Shown: positions 45,244 through 53,799 of the stretch, one piece after another
Position numbering within the stretch: the first letter of the stretch is position 1
How the letters are laid out: each line of letters starts with the position of its first letter
The notes under the pieces: generated by a model
The model's input: the letters and a program-made list of their open reading frames with translations, nothing else
What the model was told of the DNA's origin: nothing
Database searches by the model: none
Made by a program: the position numbers and the translations under genes
Source: Glycocaulis sp.
GTDB taxonomy: Bacteria; Pseudomonadota; Alphaproteobacteria; Caulobacterales; Maricaulaceae
Length of the DNA: 64,000 nt
Assembly: GCA_022565665.1 (NCBI GenBank)
Contig: JAIUMI010000002.1
Span: forward strand, 186,001-250,000
Direction: 5' to 3'

Positions 45244-45771
45244 TCAGGGCCGGTAGGGCGTGATGGAGTCAAGCTCGAGCGTATAGGCCACAGCCGCAAG
45301 ATCGGTGTCCTGACGCTGGATGCGCATGACGCCCTCAGCAAAGACCGGGTCCCACAGGCCTGCCACCTCTATCGGTTCGGAGGTTTCCACATAGACCAGC
45401 TGGTTGGGCGGGGGCGGCGGCACGTGAATGCATGCACCCACATAGGGCACCAGCAGGAAGCGGCTGACCCGCCCACCGGAGAAGAAATCAAAGGGCAGGA
45501 TATAGCCGCCAAGGCGCACGCGCTCGCCATCGAGCTCCTCGACCACGGCAAAGCTCATGATCTGGGGAAACTGCTCGGTGCCGAAATGATCAAACCCCAT
45601 CTCGACAGCCTGCATCTGCTGCAGGCGGGCAAGCCTTTGTGCCTCGCCTTCGGGCAGGAGATCAGCCCAGGTCAGCGAGCGCGCATCACCAGCGTTTCCG
45701 GCCGAAGCGGGCGGAGCTGCCAGCGCGATGGCCAGCACCAGACAGGGCAGAAGGGCGCGCAACAGGGTCAT
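45244..45771 (-). CDS. DUF3299 exported protein of the zinc locus
   Basis: A 175-residue protein with a signal peptide (MTLLRALLPCLVLAIALAAPPASA). The block GGYILPFDFFSGG...FLLVPYVGACIHVPPPPPNQLVYV is the DUF3299 signature, with one conserved Cys followed by His (ACIHVPPPP). Members are often encoded beside zinc-responsive transport genes, as here. Mechanism unknown; the Cys-His could bind metal or heme. A Zur-like palindrome lies 50 bp upstream, so it probably has its own zinc-responsive promoter. ATG at 45771 chosen to give the leader. Confidence 0.88.
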   Translation of the reverse strand: MTLLRALLPCLVLAIALAAPPASAGNAGDARSLTWADLLPEGEAQRLARLQQMQAVEMGFDHFGTEQFPQIMSFAVVEELDGERVRLGGYILPFDFFSGGRVSRFLLVPYVGACIHVPPPPPNQLVYVETSEPIEVAGLWDPVFAEGVMRIQRQDTDLAAVAYTLELDSITPYRP

Positions 45772-45820
45772 GCGCGCAAATGTGTGGTGCAGGACCTGCC
45801 GGAGCAAGTCCCGCTAACAC

Positions 45821-45833
45821 GTTATAGTATAAC
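45821..45833. promoter_or_regulatory. Zur-like palindrome upstream of the DUF3299 gene
   Basis: GTTATAGTATAAC, a perfect 6-1-6 inverted repeat (45821-45826 and 45828-45833). This resembles the AT-rich GTTATnnnATAAC-type Zur boxes of alphaproteobacteria and lies at -50 from the ATG. Confidence 0.65.
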
Positions 45834-45840
45834 ACCAATC

Positions 45841-46581
45841 CTAGCGGATGGAGAGCCGCGAGGCAGACGGCGTTAGCGTTCCCGAGGCCGCACGCGTACC
45901 GTCGAAGAACTGCACATTGACCCGCTCAAGACGCTCAAATGCCTCGAACAGGGCAGCAGTGTCGATGGCGGTCAGGCGCGCCGGGCTGGCGCAGGTGAAG
46001 CCCCAGGTCACAAACCCGTCCGAATAACGCCCGCCATGGCTATGGCCGTGATCGTGAGAGTGCCCGTGGCTGTGCCCATGATCATGGTCATGATCATCGT
46101 GCCCGTGATGGTGATCATCACCGGCGCCGTGATGATAATCCTCATGCTCGTGATCATCGCCGTGATGGTGATGATCATCGTCATGGGCGTGACCGTGGTC
46201 GTGATCATGGGGATGATTGTCACCATGCGCACCGTGCTCATCATCTGCGGCAGGCGCATCGGCCAGCGGGAAGCCTTCCAGCTCCACGCTGTCAAACACG
46301 CATCCCGCTTCCGAATTGAAGGCCGGCCAGGCCCCGTCACGCAGGGCATTCTTGGCCGCCCTGACCAGCGCCGCTTCGGCCTCGTTGCGCGGTGCGCGCT
46401 CGAACCCGGCCAGATTGTAGAGCGGGCTCTCCAGCTCGGCGAGCAGCGTGCCATCAGAATCGAGCGCGATGGCCAGCTCGGCAAGGCCGTGCACATGGGC
46501 GCCAGCCTGGCGCGGCTCGTCAGCCAGCGCAGCCGGTGCGGCAGAGGCCATGAGAAGGGCGGCGATGCAAGAGCGTTTCAT
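45841..46581 (-). CDS. Histidine-rich DUF2796 protein (ZrgA-like zinc-uptake component)
   Basis: A 246-residue periplasmic protein with a signal peptide ending PAALA. HVHGLAELAIALDSDGTLLAELESPLYNLAGFE is the DUF2796 signature. Between about 113 and 186 lies a His/Asp/Gly run with dozens of histidines that could bind many zinc ions. DUF2796 members such as Vibrio ZrgA belong to zinc-regulated uptake loci. It follows the ZIP gene by 41 bp and precedes the DUF3299 gene. The His-rich region is encoded by a degenerate trinucleotide-rich DNA stretch (about 46030-46250). Confidence 0.9.
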   Translation of the reverse strand: MKRSCIAALLMASAAPAALADEPRQAGAHVHGLAELAIALDSDGTLLAELESPLYNLAGFERAPRNEAEAALVRAAKNALRDGAWPAFNSEAGCVFDSVELEGFPLADAPAADDEHGAHGDNHPHDHDHGHAHDDDHHHHGDDHEHEDYHHGAGDDHHHGHDDHDHDHGHSHGHSHDHGHSHGGRYSDGFVTWGFTCASPARLTAIDTAALFEAFERLERVNVQFFDGTRAASGTLTPSASRLSIR

Positions 46582-46622
46582 GACGTATCTCCCTTATCTG
46601 AAAAAGGCGCGGGCGACAGTGC

Positions 46623-47477
46623 TCAGTCCGCGCCCTGACGGTTCGATGATGGCCCGCCGACAGGGCCGAAATGCGGCGAGAGCCACGCCAGCTCTTCAGA
46701 GCCGTGATGATCGTGCTCGTGATCATGATGGTGGTGGTGATGACTATGATGATCATGCCCGGCTTTGTGCGCGGCTGTCAGGCCGGTTGCCGCTACAATC
46801 CCCAGCGCCACCATGGGCGCCGCACGGCGCAGACCGCCGGAGCGGGCATGGCTGAACAGATGCGCCGCCGAGACGTGGATCATGACGCCGGCCGCCAGCC
46901 CCAGAAGCGCAGCCACCAGGGCGGGCGAGAGCGCACCGGCAAAGGGCGCTGTACCGGCGGCGAACAGGAGAGTGGAAAGCCCGGCAGCGATCAACGACCA
47001 GAGCATGGCGCGCCCGTCAGACAGGCCCGCACGCTGCAGCAGGATGAAGCACACGGCAGCGTCTGCTGGCTTGTGCAGCAGCAGCCCTGCCCCGGCGGCC
47101 AGGCCACTGAAGGAGTCCGAGGCAAACGCGATGGTATAGGTCAGCCCGTCCAGCCCGGCGTGGATGGCGATGGCGAACACCGGCGCCATGGCTGCGGCCC
47201 TGTCGGCGTCTCCGGCAAACCGGCGCACGGCGCGGTGCAGGACGAAGCCGAGGCCGAGACCCCCGGCGACCATCCACAGCGCGATCTGTGAGCCTTCCAT
47301 CGCTTCGGGAATGAGGTGGAGCACTGCAATCGTCAGCAGGAGGCCGGCTGCGAACGCCGCCATGAGCGGGGAATGCGCGCGCGTGAACCCAGCGGCAAAG
47401 CGCAGGCCGAGCAGCGTCGCCATCACCACGCCGGTGGCGAGCAGGGCAAACACGAGGGTGAGCAGTGCGGGGCTCAA
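46623..47477 (-). CDS. ZIP-family metal transporter
   Basis: A 284-residue inner-membrane transporter with about eight hydrophobic segments. Conserved ZIP features: HLIPEAMEG (helix 2), IHAGLDGLTY and LLHKPADAAVCFI (helices 4 and 5, with His, Asp and a HKxxD that replaces the usual HKxPE), and a His/Asp-rich loop near the C-terminus (about 240-262) for metal capture. It should take up Zn(II). First gene of the zinc locus; a second Zur-like site lies 32 bp upstream. Confidence 0.88.
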   Translation of the reverse strand: MSPALLTLVFALLATGVVMATLLGLRFAAGFTRAHSPLMAAFAAGLLLTIAVLHLIPEAMEGSQIALWMVAGGLGLGFVLHRAVRRFAGDADRAAAMAPVFAIAIHAGLDGLTYTIAFASDSFSGLAAGAGLLLHKPADAAVCFILLQRAGLSDGRAMLWSLIAAGLSTLLFAAGTAPFAGALSPALVAALLGLAAGVMIHVSAAHLFSHARSGGLRRAAPMVALGIVAATGLTAAHKAGHDHHSHHHHHHDHEHDHHGSEELAWLSPHFGPVGGPSSNRQGAD

Positions 47478-47508
47478 GAAGGCTCCAAACCGGCCGCGAG
47501 GCCGCAGC

Positions 47509-47521
47509 GTTATTTTGTAAC
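47509..47521. promoter_or_regulatory. Zur-like palindrome upstream of the ZIP gene
   Basis: GTTATTTTGTAAC has GTTA/TAAC arms (4-5-4) matching the outer bases of the site at 45821-45833. It lies 32 bp before the ZIP start. Confidence 0.5.
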
Positions 47522-47603
47522 AAGGTCTGGATTTAGCGGTTCAGCCTCGCCATGGCAAGGCGGGAAGCAGAAAACCGGCGGAGGCCGCCAGTGCGAGGCG
47601 CGT

Positions 47604-49385
47604 CTACTCAGCCGCCATCGCCATTTGCTGCCCGGCGCGGATGAGGCGACCGGGACGGGCGTCCGTCACCATATCATCGCGCACCACCACCTCGCCGGAA
47701 ACGATAGTGGCGCGATAGCCGGTCGCGCCCTGTAACAGACGCTGACCGCCCGCAGGCAGGTCGGCGACCATGTGCGGGGCTTCGAGTTTGAGATTATCGA
47801 GATCAATCACATTGAGATCGGCTTTCAGGCTCGGCCTGATCCGGCCCCGGTCGGTGAGGCCGAGAAAGTCCGCGATATCGCTGGTGAGCATCTGCACGGC
47901 GCGGGGAAGGGCAATGCGCTCGCCACGGGTGCGTTCCTGCGTCCAGTATTTCAGAAGATAGCTGGGGAAGCTCGCATCGCAGACCGTGCCGACATGCGCG
48001 CCGCCATCGGAAAGCCCTATCAGGGCCTGCGGGTGGCGCATCATGGTCAGCACATTCTCATAGCTCATCTCGGTGTAGTTATAGATCGGCAGATAGATGA
48101 GCTCGTGGCCATCGCGGGCGATGACGATGTCGTACAGCTCCTCCCACACCGATACGCCGCGCGCACGGGCCTTTGCCGCGATGGATTGCTCGCCGGACTG
48201 CTCGTAATCGGGATCGTCGCTCAGCATGAAAAGCTTCTCGGCGACGAACTCCATCGCTTCGAGCATCACATCGGCTATAGGCGGCACCGAGGAACCCTCC
48301 ACCGCCACCTTGTCCGGCTTTTCAGAGAGCATCTGCGCTTTGACGGACAGGTCCTTCATCCGCGCAACGCGCTCCGCCAGCGGCAGATGCGCGATGGCCT
48401 TGTAGGCGGGATGACCCATGAATGGGTGGAAGGTGCATTGCAGGCCCAGAAACACGCCGATCGCGCGCGGGGCAACCTGAACGCGCATGTCGAACCCTTG
48501 GGCATTGAGGTTCTCGACGCCCTTGAGGATGTCGCGCCACTGATTGGGGGCAAGATCACGCTGCATGAGGGAGATGGAGGCCGGGCGTCCGCCGCCGGCC
48601 TTCACATATTTCTCCACCACCTCCCATTCCTTCGGGAAAGCCTCTTCGGAGCGCTGAAGGTCAAAATCGGAGACCGCCTGCAGCACGCCATGGGTGAGGC
48701 CGTGGAACGCTTCGGCAATGCCGGTCAACTCCTTGGCGGTGGCTTCGGAAGCCGGCGTCCACTCGCCATCTGCCGTGCGGTGGAGATCAGACCGGCCGGT
48801 GGAGAAGCCGATGGCGCCAGCCTCCAGCGCCTCGCGCACCAGACGGCGCATTTTCGCAATGTCCTCGTCGGAGGCCTGGGCATCAAAGCTCGCGCGCTCA
48901 TCCATCACATAGACGCGCAAAGGGTCATGCGTGATCATCGCGGCGACATCGAGGGTGCGCGGCATGGCTTCCAGCGCATCGAGATAGTCCGGGAAGCTCT
49001 CCCAGTTCCATTTCAGGCCCTCATGCAGGGCGGTGCCGGGAATATCCTCCACTCCCTCCATCAGGCGCACCAGCCGGTCATGATCGTTCCTGCGCACAGG
49101 CGCGAAACCTACCCCGCAATTGCCGAGAATGGCGGTGGTGACGCCATGGCAGATGGACGGCTCCATGCGGTCATCCCAGGTGGCCTGCCCGTCATAATGG
49201 GTGTGGATGTCGATAAAGCCGGGGGTGACGATGCAGCCTGCCGCGTCAATCACGTCTTTCGCATCGCCGAGATCTGTGCCCACCGCGCTGATACGGCCAC
49301 CATCAATGGCAATATCGGCCCGGACCGGCTCAGCTCCAGAGCCGTCGTATACAAGCCCGTTCACGATTTTCAGCTGATGGGTCAT
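47604..49385 (-). CDS. N-acyl-D-amino-acid deacylase / D-aminoacylase
   Basis: A 593-residue amidohydrolase. [22 protein letters not shown] and [41 protein letters not shown] show the D-aminoacylase pattern, with HTH metal ligands and a Cys metal bridge (GNCG). DLHRTADGE and the [17 protein letters not shown] block follow. It frees D-amino acids from N-acyl-D-amino acids, consistent with the DAO-like enzyme elsewhere in the window. The ATG at 49385 overlaps an old stop TGA (49382-49384) belonging to a degenerate copy of the SBF transporter tail, so the gene was once translated behind that transporter. Confidence 0.93.
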   Translation of the reverse strand: MTHQLKIVNGLVYDGSGAEPVRADIAIDGGRISAVGTDLGDAKDVIDAAGCIVTPGFIDIHTHYDGQATWDDRMEPSICHGVTTAILGNCGVGFAPVRRNDHDRLVRLMEGVEDIPGTALHEGLKWNWESFPDYLDALEAMPRTLDVAAMITHDPLRVYVMDERASFDAQASDEDIAKMRRLVREALEAGAIGFSTGRSDLHRTADGEWTPASEATAKELTGIAEAFHGLTHGVLQAVSDFDLQRSEEAFPKEWEVVEKYVKAGGGRPASISLMQRDLAPNQWRDILKGVENLNAQGFDMRVQVAPRAIGVFLGLQCTFHPFMGHPAYKAIAHLPLAERVARMKDLSVKAQMLSEKPDKVAVEGSSVPPIADVMLEAMEFVAEKLFMLSDDPDYEQSGEQSIAAKARARGVSVWEELYDIVIARDGHELIYLPIYNYTEMSYENVLTMMRHPQALIGLSDGGAHVGTVCDASFPSYLLKYWTQERTRGERIALPRAVQMLTSDIADFLGLTDRGRIRPSLKADLNVIDLDNLKLEAPHMVADLPAGGQRLLQGATGYRATIVSGEVVVRDDMVTDARPGRLIRAGQQMAMAAE

Positions 49386-49453
49386 GGAGTTCCTCCGGCC
49401 AGTCTCTTGTCTCGCCAATGGTCGTTCAGGCGGAAGGCGCTGGCAAGGGTCAG
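49382..49453 (-). pseudogene. Leftover 3' tail of the SBF transporter gene, coupled to the deacylase start
   Basis: Reading the minus strand from 49453, the frame gives LTLASAFRLNDHW then [10 protein letters not shown] and a TGA that overlaps the deacylase ATG as ATGA. The first 13 residues are the same as in the SBF transporter C-terminus encoded at 50895-50934 (40 nt, one mismatch). I read this as the original end of the transporter gene, stranded when the peptidase gene entered. Confidence 0.8.
49414..49453. repeat. Direct repeat flanking the inserted peptidase gene, left copy
   Basis: A 40-nt sequence (GCCAATGGTCGTTCAGGCGG... to ...GCAAGGGTCAG) that recurs at 50895-50934 in the same orientation, 39/40 identical. 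The two copies bound a ~1.44-kb segment that carries the HExxH peptidase gene. Confidence 0.9.
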
Positions 49454-49479
49454 ACGAATTTCCCGCACCGCTTGGCTGG

Positions 49480-50811
49480 TCAATCGGGCTGTGGAGCAGG
49501 GACGAGGACAGTTTCCCCCCGCCGGGTTCCGGCCTCGAAATGCCAGCCCTCTTCAAGAGCCAGTGTCCAGCCCGGCCCCTCTACGGTGGAGCTGGCTTCA
49601 AGCGTGTCAGGGGCTGCAACCCGGGCCATCGTACGGTCCGCTGGCGCCAGTGCCGCTCCGTCATGCAGGGTAAGCCGGCCCCAGGGACCCATGAGGATGG
49701 CTCCCGGATACACCGTTCCGTGTTCACCTAGCGACAAAACCGTGTTGGGATTGAACAGCAACAGGCGCTCAGGGAGATTCAGGATAAGCACACTTCCTTC
49801 CACGAGCGCCTCACGATAACGCTCCCGCTGGGCCGCAAGGTGTTCTGCCCGTTCCTGCTCCTCGTCCTGCACCGCGTCCAGCCCATACAGACGCGCGCGG
49901 TCAAGAACGGCAGGCCGAGAGACTTCCGCAGGCGCGGACAGAGCCGTGAAGAGTAATTGCCCCAGATCAATGGCTGCAGGGTCCAGATCGTCACGCCAGC
50001 CAGGCTGATACCGGTCCAGCAGGAGGCCGAGAGCCGGTCCTGTGCCATAGCCGAGTGAACGGACATAGGTGGGGCGCTGCTCGAACCGTCTGATCAGGTT
50101 GGCTGCGCGTCCTTCCCCCTCGCCGGTGGCGTCCATGGCGAACCGGACGCCGGTATACTCGGCTAGACCTTCATGGGCTTCGAGCTGCCGCTCGACTTCC
50201 ACCGCTTCGGGATAGAGGCTGTGGCGCATGGCGCGGAACGCCAAAGCGTCCAGTGCCGCAGCGCGCGCATCATCTTCCGCCGCGTCCAGGGCCTGCGCGT
50301 ACGCCCTGAGTTCCATACGAAGCCAGATGCGGCCATCCATCTCATCAAGATGGGCTGCCATCGGATCGGCCACGGTATGGCCGAGTTCAGGCTGTATGCG
50401 GTGAAAGGACTCGTGGGCCAGCAACTGCAACCGGTCGAACCGGTCGCCCCTGAGCGGCAGCATGACCATCGCCCATTGCTGGCCTTCCCAGGCAAGGGCG
50501 GTGTTCGCCACCGGCATGTTGTCGGGCCATTGGCCCAGATACACGCCATTATCGCCTTCAAACAGGCCATTCGCGTCAGGCTGGTTGGTCACGGCATCAC
50601 GGGTGGCGGGGTTCACCAGGATAACCGGACCGCACAAGGCTGCAGGCCAAAGCTCCTCCACGTGCTGGCATGCGGTTTCCAGCTCCGCCAGCGCCTCGGC
50701 GGGGCCTGCGGTGTCCTGCGCGAGGAGAGGCGATGCCAGCGCACTTGTCAGGGTGGCGCTGACCAGTGAGACGACACATGGAAGCGCGCCGATTTTCAGC
50801 TGGAAGGTCAT
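49480..50811 (-). CDS. Exported HExxH metallopeptidase-like protein
   Basis: A 443-residue protein with a signal peptide (to about residue 31, ending SPLLAQ). LAHESFHRIQPELG holds HExxH at 133-137, and EAHEGLAEYTG (about 211-221) supplies a plausible third, Glu zinc ligand, as in gluzincins. The middle is alpha-helical (MELRAYAQAL). The C-terminal ~80 residues form a beta-rich domain (LSLGEHGTVYPGA, GWHFEAGTRRGETVLV). I know no named family for it. It sits between the deacylase and transporter genes, flanked by the 40-bp repeat, which points to later insertion. ATG 50811 follows GAGGAGAAGAG. Confidence 0.78.
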   Translation of the reverse strand: MTFQLKIGALPCVVSLVSATLTSALASPLLAQDTAGPAEALAELETACQHVEELWPAALCGPVILVNPATRDAVTNQPDANGLFEGDNGVYLGQWPDNMPVANTALAWEGQQWAMVMLPLRGDRFDRLQLLAHESFHRIQPELGHTVADPMAAHLDEMDGRIWLRMELRAYAQALDAAEDDARAAALDALAFRAMRHSLYPEAVEVERQLEAHEGLAEYTGVRFAMDATGEGEGRAANLIRRFEQRPTYVRSLGYGTGPALGLLLDRYQPGWRDDLDPAAIDLGQLLFTALSAPAEVSRPAVLDRARLYGLDAVQDEEQERAEHLAAQRERYREALVEGSVLILNLPERLLLFNPNTVLSLGEHGTVYPGAILMGPWGRLTLHDGAALAPADRTMARVAAPDTLEASSTVEGPGWTLALEEGWHFEAGTRRGETVLVPAPQPD

Positions 50812-50853
50812 CACTCTTCTCCTCGCTTTGGCCCTCAACCTGCCGGGCGCTTT

Positions 50854-51804
50854 TCATATGCCTCCTGAGGCAGGCCTGATCGTCTTTTTCTTCTGCCAAT
50901 GGTCGTTCAGGCGAAAGGCGCTGGCAAGGGTCAGCCCGGTCAGCAAATGCCACACGCCCCATAGCGCAATGATGGCCGCTGCTCCGCCCAGCCCGCCGAG
51001 CGCGCCCAGCAGGATGACAAGGCCGAGCCCGGCATTCTGGATACCGATCTCGATCGTCATGGCCCGCCGCCCGCGCGCATCGAAACGCAACAGCCAGCCC
51101 ATCGCATAACCCAGCGCCAGTGCCATCGCATTATGCAGGATCACCATCGGCATGACAGTGAGCGCGCCCAGGGCCAGAATATCGGCATTGCCTGCCAGGC
51201 TGGAGACGATGATCAGCACCAGCAGTGCCATGGCGAGCCACGACATGGGCCTGCGCAGGCGGCGCGCAAACTCCTGCCGGAAATGCGCAATCGCCATGCC
51301 GGCTGCCAGCGGCACGGCAAGGATGATCGTGGTCTGCACGATGAAGGGCAGCGCATCGACCTCAAGCGTGTCCAGAAGCGCGTCCGTGGGCGCGTAGAGC
51401 CCGCTCCAGAACAGGATGGAGACAGGTGTCGCCAGAGCCGCCAGAAGCGAGGAGGTGGCGGTCAGCGAGACAGAGAGCGCGGTATCGCCGCGCGCCATAT
51501 GGGTGAATAAGTTGGACATCGACCCACCGGGGCAGCACGCCACCACAATCATCCCCAACGCGATGGAGGGCGGTGGATTGACCACCATCACCAGAAGAAG
51601 CGTCGCCAGCGGGAGCACGAGTATCTGCGTCGCCGCCGCGCCGAGAAACTGCCAGGGCCGGTTTTTCAGCGCGATGAAATCGGCCACGCGCAAGGACAGC
51701 GCCACCGAGTACATGATCAGCGCCATGATCACCGGCAGCACGCTCTGAAAGCCGGGGCCCAGGCTGATACGCACACCGTCAAGGCTTGCCGGATCGGTCA
51801 TCAT
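50854..51804 (-). CDS. SBF/bile-acid:sodium symporter-family transporter
   Basis: A 316-residue inner-membrane protein with about nine hydrophobic segments. CCPGGSMSNLFTHMARGD is the SBF-family motif and GIQNAGLGLVILLG the second conserved block. The family moves organic anions with sodium. The gene ends LTLASAFRLNDHW then QKKKTIRPASGGI, and the last 13 residues differ from those in the duplicated relic upstream of the deacylase. The C-terminus therefore looks rewritten at the insertion junction. TTG at 51834 is a possible earlier start; ATG at 51804 is preferred. Confidence 0.9.
   Translation of the reverse strand: MMTDPASLDGVRISLGPGFQSVLPVIMALIMYSVALSLRVADFIALKNRPWQFLGAAATQILVLPLATLLLVMVVNPPPSIALGMIVVACCPGGSMSNLFTHMARGDTALSVSLTATSSLLAALATPVSILFWSGLYAPTDALLDTLEVDALPFIVQTTIILAVPLAAGMAIAHFRQEFARRLRRPMSWLAMALLVLIIVSSLAGNADILALGALTVMPMVILHNAMALALGYAMGWLLRFDARGRRAMTIEIGIQNAGLGLVILLGALGGLGGAAAIIALWGVWHLLTGLTLASAFRLNDHWQKKKTIRPASGGI
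50895..50934. repeat. Direct repeat flanking the inserted peptidase gene, right copy
   Basis: Same 40 nt as 49414-49453 with a single change, inside the 3' coding end of the SBF transporter. Confidence 0.9.
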
Positions 51805-51948
51805 GTCTCGCTGGAAAGAGAAGAGAAGGGACAAGGAGAGCTTGGCGGAGAAACGGCGCCAATGTCGAGGGCGGTGCTCAAGCCTTCCCCATCGGGACCT
51901 GAAAGGGCATGTTAGGGGAAACAGCTAAACCCTTGGGAGGGCGTTATA

Positions 51949-53724
51949 ATGTTACGTTTTGTCACCCTGGCCGCGACAGCCGCATTGCTGGCGGCCTGCG
52001 CCGAGCAGGCGGTCGAAGAGGAGGCGTTCGAGACCTCCGGCATGAATGGCGGAGCCGACGAAGCCGCCGGCATGATCGATGAAGCCAGTGAAGACACCGC
52101 AGAGCCGGAATTCGTCGAGGAGGAAAGCGACTGGCCGCCTGTGGGCGATACCAGTCCGGAGATTACCGAAGAGGACCTCCATTTCCGCATCCGTGTGCTG
52201 GCCGATGACCGGTTCGAGGGCCGTGCGCCCGGCACCGAGAGCGGCGAACGCTCCGCACAGTGGATTGCCGATGAGCTGGCCCGTGTGGGCGTGCAGCCCG
52301 GCGGGGTGGACGGCACCTGGTATCAGCCCGTGCCATTGATCGAGGCCATTCTCGATGAAGAGACCTCCAGCCTCGACATCAGTATCAATGGCGAACCGAT
52401 GGGCCTGATGATGGGCCGCGACACGGTGTACTGGACAGAAAATCCCGAAGAGCGCGTCGCCATTTCCGACACCGATCTGGTCTTTGTCGGCTATGGCGTG
52501 GTCGCGCCGGAATATGGCTGGAACGATTATGAGGGGATCGACGTCACCGGCAAGACGGTGGTGATCCTCGTCAATGATCCGGGCTATGCCCACCCTGATG
52601 CCGGCCGCTTCAATGGCGAAGCCATGACCTATTATGGCCGCTGGACCTACAAGTTCGAGGAAGCTGGCCGTCAGGGCGCTGCGGGTGCCATCATCGTCCA
52701 CCAGACCGAACCGGCAAGCTATGGCTGGGACGTGGTGGCGTCTTCATGGCGCGGCCCGCAATTCACGCTCGACATGCCGCCCTCTGATCTGGTGCCCGTT
52801 CAGGGCTGGGTGCAGCTGGACGTGGCACGCCGCCTGTTTGAAGCCACGGGTCATGATTTCGATGCGCTGGCTGAAGCCGCGGCCCTGCCGGGCTTTGAGC
52901 CGGTGGCGCTCGAAGGCGCGCAGATGAGCGCGGAGCTGCACACCGCGCTCGACCGGCTGACCTCCAACAATGTGATCGGGCTGATCGAAGGCTCCGAAGC
53001 GCCGGATGAATACGTGCTGCTGATGGCGCACTGGGACCATCTGGGCGTGCGGCTGAACTTCGCCGCCGACAATGACATCTATAACGGGGCGGTGGACAAC
53101 GCGACCGGGACAGCCGCCATCATGGAGATGGGCGAGGCCTTTGCTCTGGGTGAGCAGCCGCGCCGCTCGGTGCTGGTCGTGGCCGTGACGGCAGAGGAGC
53201 AGGGCCTGCTGGGCTCGGCCTGGTTTGCCGCCAACCCGACCGTGCCCTTAAGCTCGATTGTCGGCGGTCTCAACATCGATGCCGAACTGCCCGTGGGCCG
53301 CACCGAGGACGTGGTCGTGGTCGGCTATGGCGCATCCGAGCTGGAAGACATTCTGCGCGAGGAGGCCGCTGCCCAGGACCGCTATCTCACCCCTGACCCG
53401 AACCCTGAGGCCGGGTATTTCTACCGCTCCGACCATGTGAGCCTGGCCCGCGTCGGCGTGCCGATGATCTATGCCGGTGGCGGCTCGGTGCACCGCGAAT
53501 ATGGGCGCGAATATGTCGAGCGCGCGGCGCTGGCCTACCGGGTGAACCGCTATCACCAGCCGGCTGACGAATATAACCCCGACTGGGATCTCTCCGGCAT
53601 GGAGGAAGATATCCGCCTGCTCTATGCCGTCGCCCGGCGCCTGGCTGACAGCGATGAATGGCCGAACTGGTATGAAGGCAATGAGTTCCGCGGCCTTCGT
53701 GACGCGATGATGGCGGGCCGCTAG
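51949..53724 (+). CDS. M28-family aminopeptidase lipoprotein
   Basis: A 591-residue zinc aminopeptidase. The leader ends LLAAC (Cys17). An acidic linker follows, then a protease-associated insert domain (about 130-330) and the M28 catalytic core with LMAHWDHLG, DNATGTAAIMEMGEAF and VTAEEQGLLGS providing zinc ligands and the general-base Glu, then SDHVSLARVGVPMIYAGGG. It should release N-terminal residues from peptides in the periplasm. GGAGGG precedes the ATG. Terminated at the shared stem before pnp. Confidence 0.95.
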   Translation: MLRFVTLAATAALLAACAEQAVEEEAFETSGMNGGADEAAGMIDEASEDTAEPEFVEEESDWPPVGDTSPEITEEDLHFRIRVLADDRFEGRAPGTESGERSAQWIADELARVGVQPGGVDGTWYQPVPLIEAILDEETSSLDISINGEPMGLMMGRDTVYWTENPEERVAISDTDLVFVGYGVVAPEYGWNDYEGIDVTGKTVVILVNDPGYAHPDAGRFNGEAMTYYGRWTYKFEEAGRQGAAGAIIVHQTEPASYGWDVVASSWRGPQFTLDMPPSDLVPVQGWVQLDVARRLFEATGHDFDALAEAAALPGFEPVALEGAQMSAELHTALDRLTSNNVIGLIEGSEAPDEYVLLMAHWDHLGVRLNFAADNDIYNGAVDNATGTAAIMEMGEAFALGEQPRRSVLVVAVTAEEQGLLGSAWFAANPTVPLSSIVGGLNIDAELPVGRTEDVVVVGYGASELEDILREEAAAQDRYLTPDPNPEAGYFYRSDHVSLARVGVPMIYAGGGSVHREYGREYVERAALAYRVNRYHQPADEYNPDWDLSGMEEDIRLLYAVARRLADSDEWPNWYEGNEFRGLRDAMMAGR

Positions 53725-53743
53725 GCCTGCTCTCACCGGCCAC

Positions 53744-53780
53744 AAAAAACCCCGGACGGTGACGTCCGGGGTTCTTCTTT
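53744..53780. terminator. Bidirectional terminator between the M28 gene and pnp
   Basis: CCCCGGACG (53750-53758), GTGA loop, CGTCCGGGG (53763-53771), with A6 on the left and TTCTTCTTTT on the right. Arms are identical to the terminator at 26712-26741. Confidence 0.92.
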
Positions 53781-53799
53781 TCAAGCTTGAGAGAGACGC

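Noticed and set aside
46036-46240. Repetitive GTGATCATGG-like DNA resembling a tandem or CRISPR repeat
   Set aside because: It is the coding DNA of the His/Asp-rich region of the DUF2796 protein (CAT/CAC/GAT codons); no regular spacer pattern.
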